Source: an uncultured Bacteroidota bacterium
GTDB lineage: Bacteria; Bacteroidota; Bacteroidia; Flavobacteriales; Flavobacteriaceae
NCBI GenBank assembly: GCA_902583445.1
Contig: CACHVZ010000003.1
Span: 1 to 64,000 of the forward strand
Direction of reading: 5' to 3'
DNA: 64,000 nt
Shown here: one piece after another, positions 49,844-57,694 of the stretch
Position numbering within the stretch: position 1 is the first letter of the stretch
Layout of the letters: the number at the start of each line of letters is the position of its first letter
Translations under genes and position numbers: made by a program
The notes under the pieces: model-generated
The model's input: the letters and a program-made list of their open reading frames with translations, nothing else
Databases searched by the model: none
What the model was told of the DNA's origin: nothing

Positions 49844-51031
49844 CTAATCTAAAAGTTCTGTCACCTGACCTGCACCGACGGTTCTTCCACCTTCACGGAT
49901 AGCAAATCTTAGACCAACGTTTAGAGCTATAGGTGAAATTAACTCAACATCAATTGTTAAGTTATCACCTGGCATCACCATCTCTACACCACTAGGAAGC
50001 ACAATATTACCTGTAACATCAGTAGTTCTTACATAGAACTGAGGGCGATAATTGTTGTGGAATGGAGTATGACGACCACCTTCTTCTTTTTTCAAGATAT
50101 ACACCTCAGCCTTAAACTTAGAGTGAGGAGTAACTGATCCTGGCTTACAAATAACCATACCTCTTGAAATATCAGTTTTTTCGATACCTCTTAGAAGAAT
50201 TCCTGCATTATCTCCAGCTTCACCTTTGTCAAGAATTTTTCTAAACATCTCAATACCTGTAATTGTTGATTTTAGCTTTTCAGCACCCATACCAATGATA
50301 TCTACTTCATCACCAGAATTAGCAATACCAGATTCAATTCTACCAGTAGCAACTGTTCCTCTACCAGTAATAGAGAATACATCTTCAATAGGCATTAAAA
50401 AATCTTTATCAATATCTCTTTTTGGAAGCTCTATCCATGCGTCAACAGATTCCATCAATTTCATCACGCTGTCAACCCAATTTTGCTCTCCATTAAGAGC
50501 ACCAAGAGCAGATCCAAGAACTATAGGAGTGTTATCACCGTCGTAATCATAAAATGATAACAGATCTCTAACTTCCATTTCAACTAATTCAAGAAGTTCT
50601 TCATCATCTACCATGTCTGCCTTATTTAAAAAGGTAACAATTCTTGGAACACCAACTTGTCTTCCTAGTAATATGTGCTCTCTTGTTTGTGGCATAGGTC
50701 CATCAGTTGCAGCAACAACTAAAATTGCACCATCCATTTGAGCGGCACCAGTAACCATGTTCTTTACATAATCAGCATGACCTGGACAATCTACGTGAGC
50801 GTAGTGACGGTTAGCTGTTTGATATTCTACATGCGATGTGTTAATTGTAATACCACGTTCTTTTTCCTCAGGTGCATTATCAATTGAATCAAAACTTCTA
50901 GCTTCTGACAAACCAGCGTCAGCTAATACCTTTGTAATTGCTGCAGTAAGAGTAGTTTTTCCGTGATCAACGTGACCGATAGTACCAATATTTAAATGGG
51001 GTTTCGATCTATCAAAATTTTCTTTAGCCAT
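49844..51031 (-). CDS. tuf: Elongation factor Tu
   Basis: EF-Tu delivers aminoacyl-tRNA to the ribosome. The 395-aa product has G1 GHVDHGKT at 19-26, the DCPGHADY G3 segment and NKAD G4, then domains II and III ending [11 protein letters not shown]. Only one copy is in the window. It has its own promoter-like element and a terminator-like hairpin downstream. Confidence 0.98.
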   Translation of the reverse strand: MAKENFDRSKPHLNIGTIGHVDHGKTTLTAAITKVLADAGLSEARSFDSIDNAPEEKERGITINTSHVEYQTANRHYAHVDCPGHADYVKNMVTGAAQMDGAILVVAATDGPMPQTREHILLGRQVGVPRIVTFLNKADMVDDEELLELVEMEVRDLLSFYDYDGDNTPIVLGSALGALNGEQNWVDSVMKLMESVDAWIELPKRDIDKDFLMPIEDVFSITGRGTVATGRIESGIANSGDEVDIIGMGAEKLKSTITGIEMFRKILDKGEAGDNAGILLRGIEKTDISRGMVICKPGSVTPHSKFKAEVYILKKEEGGRHTPFHNNYRPQFYVRTTDVTGNIVLPSGVEMVMPGDNLTIDVELISPIALNVGLRFAIREGGRTVGAGQVTELLD

Positions 51032-51055
51032 AACAGTATATTTTTCTTGTTTTTT

Positions 51056-51073
51056 TTACGAGGTGCAAATTTA
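51056..51073 (-). promoter_or_regulatory. Promoter -7 element and discriminator of tuf
   Basis: TAAATTTGCACCTCGTAA on the minus strand, 24 nt before the tuf ATG. TAAATTTG matches TAnnTTTG and is followed by the GC-rich GCACC seen also before rpsL and rpmB. The upstream DNA is long A and T runs without a clear -33 box. Confidence 0.6.
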
Positions 51074-51165
51074 TAATTTTTTTCTAAAAAAATAACCTAT
51101 TTATCTTTTTTTTTTTATAATCTAAAAAAAATGCTATTTTGAGTATTTACTGTGTATTCAGAAAT

Positions 51166-51372
51166 ATGAAAAGAAGAAAATTTTTAAATAGTTTATGCCT
51201 TGGAAAAACAGCTATTAGTTCATTAAATTTTACTAATGTTTTTAATTCCTTTTTAAAAGATTTTCCATACAAGCTTTCTTTAGCACAATTTTCATTATTT
51301 AGACTTGAGATGATGAGAAAAATTGAAGCAATAAAAGCATCAAAAAAATTATTATTAAATTCATATAGCTAA
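51166..51372 (+). pseudogene. Truncated N-terminus of a TIM-barrel sugar phosphate isomerase/epimerase-like protein
   Basis: The 68 codons begin MKRRKFLNSLCLG, a twin-arginine-like export start, and continue PYKLSLAQFSLFRLEMM. This resembles the start of exported Bacteroidota xylose-isomerase-like (sugar phosphate isomerase/epimerase) proteins, which have YKLSLAQWSLH at this point and then run for about 300 residues. Here the frame stops after a short Lys-rich stretch, and the next gene begins nine bases later. It therefore looks like the remnant of a deleted gene. A functional small protein is the alternative. Confidence 0.45.
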
Positions 51373-51381
51373 AAAAAGAAA

Positions 51382-51759
51382 ATGAAAGTATTATCAAAAA
51401 TTTTATCAGTAGTTGTTGGATTAACAGTCATCAATGTTTGGCTTTTTAGATCCAACAGGTCAACTTCTTACAGAGGCGGTGATGCAGCCAGTCTTTTGGA
51501 AGAATTTCAAGTTTATGGACTTGAAGATTATTTTTTAATTATTGGAATTATTAAAGTTTCTCTTGCAATTATGCTTCTTTTGAGTTTATATTTTAAGAAA
51601 CTGAGCTTTTTCGCCTCTTCAGGTATTGGCATTATGATGCTTGTTGCGGTTTATATGCACATTAATGTAGGGGATGAACTTATTAAATCTATGCCCGCAT
51701 CAGTAATGCTAGCCAGTTGTTTAATCATAGCATACTCTTCAAAAAAATCTGTTAAATGA
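51382..51759 (+). CDS. Small DoxX-like integral membrane protein
   Basis: The 125-aa product has four predicted membrane segments at about residues 5-20, 48-66, 72-92 and 98-118. The pattern (IIGIIKVSLAIMLLLSLYFKK, then MLVAVYMHINVGDE) is that of the DoxX-like family. Function is unknown. It follows the truncated isomerase remnant by nine bases. Confidence 0.6.
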   Translation: MKVLSKILSVVVGLTVINVWLFRSNRSTSYRGGDAASLLEEFQVYGLEDYFLIIGIIKVSLAIMLLLSLYFKKLSFFASSGIGIMMLVAVYMHINVGDELIKSMPASVMLASCLIIAYSSKKSVK

Positions 51760-51814
51760 TTTTACAGCAATTGTGATATATAATATATTTGGGCAAATCA
51801 ATAAATTATAAAAA

Positions 51815-52171
51815 ATGGAAATAAGAAGTATTCAAAAATTTAATTTAATTAACTCAATTGCACTTATCTCAATGTCAGCTTGGGGGTATATTGACACTAA
51901 TTCATTCACAGCTCTAATTCCCGCTTTTTTTGGAGTTCTATTATTTATTCTTGGAACAATGCTCACAAATGAAAAGCTTGTAAAATTATCCGCTCACTTA
52001 TTAGTCTTATTTACTTTATTAATATTACTGGCATTAATTATACAAGTCTTGCCAGGTGTTGTTGAAAGGGGAGGTGTTGGTTTATTTAGAGTAATTGCTA
52101 TGATTTCAACTTCTTTACTTGCAATGATTGCATTTGTAAGAAGTTTCATAGAAAACAGAAAGTCAAAATAA
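51815..52171 (+). CDS. Small four-span membrane protein of unknown function
   Basis: I do not recognise the family. The 118-aa protein is hydrophobic with four segments (about 12-26, 33-48, 58-76, 88-108), a Gly-rich loop PGVVERGGVGLFR before the last, and a basic end. It is 55 bases downstream of the DoxX-like gene and could be co-expressed. Confidence 0.6.
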   Translation: MEIRSIQKFNLINSIALISMSAWGYIDTNSFTALIPAFFGVLLFILGTMLTNEKLVKLSAHLLVLFTLLILLALIIQVLPGVVERGGVGLFRVIAMISTSLLAMIAFVRSFIENRKSK

Positions 52172-52194
52172 TTGATTTTTCATCACTTATAGTT

Positions 52195-52350
52195 ATGAAA
52201 AAGATCGATAAGTCATACCTTCAAAAGAAAATAAATAAACTTAACAAGAAGATACATATAGCTGAGTCTCAAGAAGAAGAAAATAAAGTTTAGTGGAGAA
52301 AGATTAAGCTAAATAAATTAAAGGATAAACTACATCATACTGATCGATAA
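52195..52350 (+). pseudogene. Interrupted Lys-rich micro-gene (internal TAG), DUF465-like pattern
   Basis: From the ATG at 52195 the frame encodes 32 residues (MKKIDKSYLQKKINKLNKKI...EEENKV), then TAG at 52291-52293. It then continues open for 17 more codons (WRKIKLNKLKDKLHHTDR) to TAA at 52348-52350. The final KxKLxKLKDKL resembles the end of short YdcH/DUF465-type coiled-coil proteins. The terminal TAA shares its A with the ATG of the next gene (TAATG), the layout of a coupled real gene. It may be a recent nonsense mutation, or two very small peptides. Confidence 0.3.
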
Positions 52351-53921
52351 TGAATAAAGCACTTTTACTTGCATTCTCAATAATATTTGTTTCATGTAAT
52401 GCTATCAAACTTGATTATGATTATATAACCTCATCAAATCAAGAAATCAAAAGTTCACTTAGCAAAATTGATAAAAAAAACTGGCATAATCTTGATATTG
52501 AAAAGGACTCAGTTCCTGGAACTAGTGTTGAAAGAGCCTATAATGAACTTCTTAATGACCTAAAAGGTAAAAAAGTAATAGTAGCAGTTATTGATACTGG
52601 TTTAGATATTGATCATATAAGTCTATCTGAAAATATATGGATAAATAAGGATGAAAAAGTAAATGGAAAAGATGATGATAATAATGGATATATTGATGAC
52701 ATACACGGCTGGAATTATTTAGGATCTTCATATAATGAGACTAGAGATATGACAAGAATATTAAGAGATAACAAGATTAATAACAGAAAATACAATCTTG
52801 TAGAAGAGGAAATCCAAAAAGAAATAAAAAATTCCAAAGAACAATTAAATATTTTGAATTATTACATTCAAATTCTTGATGAATCAAAAGAGCTTCTGTC
52901 AGATTATCTTGATAATGATAATTTTAGTATTCAGGATGTTAATAGCATTGAAACAGTCGATCCAAAATTAAATAGAGCTAAAAATATTTATAAAGACTTC
53001 GACTTTTATGGATATACCAAAGAGTATTTAAATGAGGGTATTGACCAATACAATGATTTCATTAATTATCACTTTAATGTGGAATTCAATGGCAGAACAA
53101 CAAATGATGATATATATGATATTAATGATAGAAATTATGGAGATAACAACATTAACAACACAAAAGAAAGTGAATCTCATTCTACTCATGTATCAGGAAT
53201 TATATCTGGAAATAGAAAAATTGAAGATGGTAACAAGGGGATTAATAATTTAGCTGAAATTATGGTGCTAAGAGCTGTACCAAATGGAGACGAATATGAT
53301 AAGGATGTTGCATTAGCCATTAGATATGCTGTTGATAATGGCGCAAAAATAATAAATGGTAGTTTTGGTAAATACTTCTCATCCAACCCGGAATGGGTAA
53401 TTGATGCGATTAGATATGCTTCAGAGAATGATGTTTTATTTATTGCTGGTGCTGGAAATGAATCTAAAGACCTAGATTCATTATCTAACGACAACTATCC
53501 AAATGATCAATACTATAACAAAGATGAATTCTCTGAAACCTTTATTAAAGTTGGAGCATCAAGCATTAATTTAGATGAAAATTTTACAGCATATTTTTCT
53601 AACTATGGAAAAATTAATGTAGATATTTTTGCTCCTGGTGTTGATATTTATTCTTCCATGCCAAATAATAAATATAAATTTCGAGATGGAACTTCAATGG
53701 CTTCACCAGTAGTAGCTGGGATTGCCTCACTTATAATGTCATACTTTCCACGATTATCTGCTAAAAAAGTCAAAGAGATTATTTTAGAATCTGGTATAGA
53801 TATAGATTTAGAAATTGGAAATCTTGGAGATAAAAAGAATTTTAACGAATATTCTAAGTCTGGAAAATTAATAAATGCATATAATGCATTGATTCTAGCT
53901 TCCAAAAGCAGGAGAAAATAG
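52350..53921 (+). CDS. Subtilisin-family (S8) serine protease, lipoprotein
   Basis: The 523-aa product has a lipoprotein signal (lipobox cysteine C16 in FVSC). The S8 triad is D82 in VIDTGLDID, H277 in SHSTHVSG and S449 in GTSMASP, with oxyanion N370 in AGAGNES. The usual HGTH reads HSTH here. About 190 residues separate Asp and His, far more than in subtilisin; the insert (about 125-265) is acidic and Asn-rich, as in other flavobacterial S8 lipoproteins. A calcium-like KDDDNNGYIDD segment is at 107-117. It probably digests peptides at the cell surface or in the periplasm. Start is coupled to the preceding micro-gene. Confidence 0.9.
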   Translation: MNKALLLAFSIIFVSCNAIKLDYDYITSSNQEIKSSLSKIDKKNWHNLDIEKDSVPGTSVERAYNELLNDLKGKKVIVAVIDTGLDIDHISLSENIWINKDEKVNGKDDDNNGYIDDIHGWNYLGSSYNETRDMTRILRDNKINNRKYNLVEEEIQKEIKNSKEQLNILNYYIQILDESKELLSDYLDNDNFSIQDVNSIETVDPKLNRAKNIYKDFDFYGYTKEYLNEGIDQYNDFINYHFNVEFNGRTTNDDIYDINDRNYGDNNINNTKESESHSTHVSGIISGNRKIEDGNKGINNLAEIMVLRAVPNGDEYDKDVALAIRYAVDNGAKIINGSFGKYFSSNPEWVIDAIRYASENDVLFIAGAGNESKDLDSLSNDNYPNDQYYNKDEFSETFIKVGASSINLDENFTAYFSNYGKINVDIFAPGVDIYSSMPNNKYKFRDGTSMASPVVAGIASLIMSYFPRLSAKKVKEIILESGIDIDLEIGNLGDKKNFNEYSKSGKLINAYNALILASKSRRK

Positions 53922-53922
53922 C

Positions 53923-54954
53923 TTATTGCTTATTTGCTAACTGGCCACATGCAGCATCAATATCTTTTCCTCTAGATCTTCTTACTGTAACTGTAATTCT
54001 ATTTTTTTCTAAAATACTCTTGTATAGGTTTATCATATTATTACTTGCTGATTCAAATTGGGAGTCTCCAATAGAATTATACTCAATCAAATTAACCTTT
54101 GATGGTATAGATTTACAATAATTTACTAATGCATTAATATCCTCTATACTGTCATTAATATTTTTCCAAACAATATATTCAAATGTAATTTTTCTCTTTG
54201 TTTTTGTATACCAATATTCAAGTGACTCACTAATATCATCAAGTGGAAATTTTGATGAAAATGGCATAATCTTATTTCTAGTTACCTCAATTGCTGAGTG
54301 AAGTGATAATGCAAGATTCACTTTGAGATTTTCATCAGCTAGTTTTTTAATCATCTTAGGTATACCAGATGTTGAAACAACAATTCTTTTTTGTGAAATA
54401 TTTAATCCTTTGTCAGAAGAAATCATTTCGATAGATTTAACAAGATTGTTATAATTCATTAATGGCTCACCCATCCCCATAAATACGATATTTGAAAGTG
54501 GACGATTAAAATATTGAAGACTTTGTTTATTAATTGTTACAACTTGATCATAAATCTCATCAGGATTTAAATTTCTCATTCTTTTTAGCTTTGATGTTGC
54601 ACAGAAATTACAATCAAGACTACATCCTACTTGAGAAGATACACAGGCAGTAGTTCTGTCTTCAGTTGGAATTAAAACTGATTCAACCGTATAATCATCA
54701 AATAATTTAACTGCATTTTTAATTGTTCCATCTGAGCTTTTTTGAATCTTATCAACTTCAATATGGTTAATTACAAAATTTTCATGAAGCATAAGTCTTA
54801 CTTCTTTTGAAATATTTGTCATATTATCAAACGTATGTGAGGACTTTTTCCAAATCCACTCATAAACTTGCTTGCCTCTGTAACTTTCAAAACCTTTATT
54901 TTCGAAGAATTCACATAGCTTATCCTCACTGAGACTTCTAATATCAATTTTCAT
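53923..54954 (-). CDS. rlmN: Dual-specificity RNA methyltransferase RlmN
   Basis: RlmN is a radical-SAM enzyme that methylates A2503 of 23S rRNA and A37 of some tRNAs at C2. The 343-aa product has the CxxxCxxC cluster C111/C115/C118 in CSLDCNFC and the conserved substrate cysteine C336 in DIDAACGQL. It is convergent with the subtilase gene with a one-base gap, and divergent from the SDR gene at 54995. Confidence 0.96.
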   Translation of the reverse strand: MKIDIRSLSEDKLCEFFENKGFESYRGKQVYEWIWKKSSHTFDNMTNISKEVRLMLHENFVINHIEVDKIQKSSDGTIKNAVKLFDDYTVESVLIPTEDRTTACVSSQVGCSLDCNFCATSKLKRMRNLNPDEIYDQVVTINKQSLQYFNRPLSNIVFMGMGEPLMNYNNLVKSIEMISSDKGLNISQKRIVVSTSGIPKMIKKLADENLKVNLALSLHSAIEVTRNKIMPFSSKFPLDDISESLEYWYTKTKRKITFEYIVWKNINDSIEDINALVNYCKSIPSKVNLIEYNSIGDSQFESASNNMINLYKSILEKNRITVTVRRSRGKDIDAACGQLANKQ

Positions 54955-54970
54955 TTCGAGGGTAAAATTA

Positions 54971-54989
54971 AACTAATTAGTTAGATTTG
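54971..54989 (+). promoter_or_regulatory. Palindrome and -7 element in the rlmN/SDR divergent gap
   Basis: AACTAATTAGTT (54971-54982) is a perfect 12-bp palindrome. TAGATTTG (54982-54989), matching TAnnTTTG, overlaps its end and stops five bases before the SDR ATG at 54995. If used, the SDR transcript would be leaderless or almost so. The palindrome could be an operator for the divergent pair, but may be chance in such AT-rich DNA. Confidence 0.4.
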
Positions 54990-54994
54990 CTGAT

Positions 54995-55792
54995 ATGAAA
55001 AATTCTTACGCCCTTGTAACAGGTGCAACATCAGGAATAGGACTCGAGATTTCAAAAGATCTTGCTAGAAGAGGTTTTAATTTAATATTAGTTGCAAGAA
55101 CATTAGAGAAACTGGTTCAGACATCAAATGATTTGAGTCAAGAATTTAATATAAAGTGTGATTATTTTTCCTCTGATTTAACATTGATTGATTCACCTGA
55201 TGAAATTTATCAGTTTACAAGTCAAAAAAAATATGATGTAGAGATACTAGTCAACAATGCTGGATATGCATTACCAAAAGCTTTTCATAAAAATACAATT
55301 GAAGATGAAGAAAAATGTCTTAGAGTTTTAGGCACATCTGTTATAGCACTCACTAAAAAATACATAAATGATATGATCTCAAATAGGCGCGGTAAGATTA
55401 TGATTGTCTCATCAGTAGCTGCATTTGCACCAGCTTCATCTCTTCAATCTCTTTATGGACCTGTTAAAACTTTCATGAATAGATTTAGTGAATCATTAAG
55501 CTTTTACAATAAATATGGAATAACATCAACCGCAGTTTGCCCAGGGTATACGGTAACAAATTTTCATACAGCAAGTGGTGTTCAAGCAGAAATGGACAGC
55601 GTTCCTAGTTTTCTTAAAAAAAGTGCAAAAAGAATTGCAGAAGAAGGAGTAGAAGCAATGATGAGGGGAAAGAAAGTATCTGTTCCAACAAAAACATGGA
55701 AAATAATTGTATTCTTAATTAAAATTATACCTCATTCTGTTTTTAGATTGGCAAGTGGGCTACTAGCTCCTGGAAGATATAATGATATTTAA
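54995..55792 (+). CDS. Short-chain dehydrogenase/reductase
   Basis: The 265-aa product is a classical SDR: NAD(P)-binding TGATSGIG at about residues 9-16, NNAG at about 88-91, and catalytic SSV...Y-x-x-x-K as LYGPVKTF. An Arg at the end of the second strand (VARTLEKL) favours NADP. The sequence resembles the DltE-like group; substrate is unknown. Confidence 0.85.
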   Translation: MKNSYALVTGATSGIGLEISKDLARRGFNLILVARTLEKLVQTSNDLSQEFNIKCDYFSSDLTLIDSPDEIYQFTSQKKYDVEILVNNAGYALPKAFHKNTIEDEEKCLRVLGTSVIALTKKYINDMISNRRGKIMIVSSVAAFAPASSLQSLYGPVKTFMNRFSESLSFYNKYGITSTAVCPGYTVTNFHTASGVQAEMDSVPSFLKKSAKRIAEEGVEAMMRGKKVSVPTKTWKIIVFLIKIIPHSVFRLASGLLAPGRYNDI

Positions 55793-55835
55793 TAGGATTG
55801 TATTATTTTAGATTATTAATCTTAAATCAATAAAA

Positions 55836-56321
55836 ATGAAATATATATATACAATTATGTTCAGCATACTCTTAATGAGCTGCAATGAGACAAATCATGC
55901 AGTTGTTAAAGTTGATGATGAACTAAGTTCGAATATTAAATTACTTATTGAAAAATATGTAGAAAATGATTTTGATGTATCAGATTATTATACTGATGAT
56001 GTGATTACTAGAATTAATAATCTAGATATATCTGGTTATGATAATTTAATGCAAGGATTTCAGGCTCATCATGATGTATTATATGATAATATAACTATAG
56101 AAGACTTATATGTTCACACAAATTACTTTACAAGTGGTGATATATGGTCTAATGCATGGTTTACATGGAAAGGAACTGGTAAAACAACCGGTGAAGAGTA
56201 CTCTAACAGAGGTCATTTTGATTATAAATGGGAAGATGGCAAAATAGCGATCTTACAGGCCTATTACAGTGAATATGCTGAAAAAAATGAAGCTGCTGCT
56301 TATGCCGCTTCTCAAAACTAA
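55836..56321 (+). CDS. SnoaL-like lipoprotein
   Basis: The 161-aa product has a lipoprotein signal (FSILLMSCN, cysteine near residue 16). The rest fits the NTF2/SnoaL-like cone fold: IEKYVENDFDVSDYYTDDV, YDNLMQGFQAHHDVLYDNI and the strand pair WSNAWFTWKGTGKTTGEEY, then GHFDYKWEDGKIAILQAYYSE. Such proteins are common in marine Bacteroidota and their ligands are unknown. The gene ends just before a terminator hairpin. Confidence 0.65.
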   Translation: MKYIYTIMFSILLMSCNETNHAVVKVDDELSSNIKLLIEKYVENDFDVSDYYTDDVITRINNLDISGYDNLMQGFQAHHDVLYDNITIEDLYVHTNYFTSGDIWSNAWFTWKGTGKTTGEEYSNRGHFDYKWEDGKIAILQAYYSEYAEKNEAAAYAASQN

Positions 56322-56326
56322 AATTA

Positions 56327-56351
56327 AAAACCCACTCTATGAGTGGGTTTT
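56327..56351. terminator. Bidirectional intrinsic terminator
   Basis: An 11-bp perfect stem AAAACCCACTC / GAGTGGGTTTT with a 3-nt TAT loop lies between the converging SnoaL-like and SDR genes. The A and T arms serve as U-tracts for either direction. It overlaps the end of the minus-strand SDR gene by a base or two. Confidence 0.85.
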
Positions 56352-57129
56352 AATAAGATTTTAATAACCCTCCATCAATCGGTATTGAAGCTCCATTGAT
56401 ATATGATGCATTATCTGAACTGAGAAATGAAATCAAATAACCATATTCCTTGGGTTGACCAAGTCGCGAAGCAGGAACTAATGATTTCATTTTATCAAGG
56501 ATTTCAGTTTCTGAAATATTTAGTGACTTAGATTTTTCTTTATTTAATTCTTTAATTCTCTCAGTGTCAAAATAGCCCGTCAATATTGAATTAACAGTAA
56601 TTCCATAAGAACCAAGATCTACTGACAGACTTTTTCCCCATGCAACTACTGCAGATCTAATACTATTCGATAAAACAAGATAGTTGAGAGGCTCCTTAAC
56701 TGATACTGAGGTAACATTAATAATTCTTCCCCATTTATTCTTTTGCATATTTGGAATGACCAATGAAGTAGTATGAACAACACTTTTGAATAATAAATCA
56801 AATGCTTCTTGATAAGAATCAATATTCTTTGATAAAGAATTTCCTGCTGCAGGTCCCTGAGTATTATTAACTAAAATATCTACCTGATTATTCTTAGTAT
56901 ATTCTTCTATCTTAATTTTATACTCTTCAAATTTTGAAAAATCTACAACTAAATAACTATGCTTAAATGAATTGGGAAGTTGATCAACAATTTCTTTTAA
57001 TCTCGATTCATTTCTTGCCATTAAACAAACGCTTGCACCGGATTCTGCAAGCTGTCTAGCAATTCCAAGGCCAATTCCCTTACTACTCCCACCTACTAGC
57101 GCTTTTTTTCCACTTAAATCTATTTTCAT
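56350..57129 (-). CDS. SDR-family oxidoreductase lacking the canonical catalytic Tyr/Lys
   Basis: The 259-aa Rossmann-fold protein has VGGSSKGIGLGIA at about residues 13-25, the NNTQGP in place of NNAG, and a C-terminal SYINGASIPIDGG. The usual YxxxK is replaced: the segment reads YLVLSNSIRSAV, with Ser and Arg where Tyr and Lys align. This is a feature of the BKR-like SDR subgroup, so activity may differ. Overlaps the cupin gene by four bases (ATGA). Confidence 0.8.
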   Translation of the reverse strand: MKIDLSGKKALVGGSSKGIGLGIARQLAESGASVCLMARNESRLKEIVDQLPNSFKHSYLVVDFSKFEEYKIKIEEYTKNNQVDILVNNTQGPAAGNSLSKNIDSYQEAFDLLFKSVVHTTSLVIPNMQKNKWGRIINVTSVSVKEPLNYLVLSNSIRSAVVAWGKSLSVDLGSYGITVNSILTGYFDTERIKELNKEKSKSLNISETEILDKMKSLVPASRLGQPKEYGYLISFLSSDNASYINGASIPIDGGLLKSY

Positions 57130-57437
57130 CCTAAATCATCTCTTTTTGGGCTGAACACATCCATTAAAATACAATCTGTAATTGCTCTTCCAGAATGAGG
57201 AACATTTGATGGAATCAAAAATGTAGACCCCTTTTTACAGATATTTTTTTCTCCATGAATTGTAAATTCAAATTCGCCCTCTATAACATGCATCAGTTGT
57301 TCGTTTATATGATTATGTTCCTGAAGACTTGCTCCTTTTTTTATTTCCCAGTAAACCCAAGTAAAATCTGAGCCATGAATTATTCTACCATTAAAACCAG
57401 GCATTACTTCAATTGATTTGATTTCCTTTATATCCAT
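57126..57437 (-). CDS. Cupin-domain protein
   Basis: The 103-aa single-cupin protein has the metal-binding motif pair: EHNHINEQLMHVIEGEFEF (cupin motif 1, H/H/E) and FLIPSNVPHSG (motif 2, H). It likely modifies or binds a small molecule together with the coupled SDR; the substrate is unknown. It ends inside the SDR start. Confidence 0.8.
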   Translation of the reverse strand: MDIKEIKSIEVMPGFNGRIIHGSDFTWVYWEIKKGASLQEHNHINEQLMHVIEGEFEFTIHGEKNICKKGSTFLIPSNVPHSGRAITDCILMDVFSPKRDDLG

Positions 57438-57471
57438 TTTTTATTATTAATTCAATTTACAAAGTTTATCA

Positions 57472-57591
57472 CTAAAAAATACCAAGCATAAAAAACATTA
57501 GCATCATAACCAAAATTATAATTATAAAGCTGAGTAATATTCTTTTAGCAATCTTAACAGCTATACTATTTTTATCCCTTTCCTTAATAAT
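57472..57591 (-). other. Possible small membrane peptide without a standard start codon
   Basis: On the minus strand a frame open from 57594 to the stop at 57472 encodes about 39 residues. These are a charged start (KERDKNSIAVKIAKR) and one strongly hydrophobic helix (LLSFIIIILVMMLMFF). The only early start candidates are ATT codons. It looks like a real single-span peptide, but the lack of ATG/GTG/TTG makes it uncertain. The rest of the 257-base gap before 57695 is AT-rich without clear signals. Confidence 0.25.
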
Positions 57592-57694
57592 CTCTTATCG
57601 TATTATTTTTTAAATTAAACAAAAATTCTAATTTTATAAGTATCTAAAAAGAATCAACATCTCTTTTTTATAAATATTACTTAAGAATTTATTT

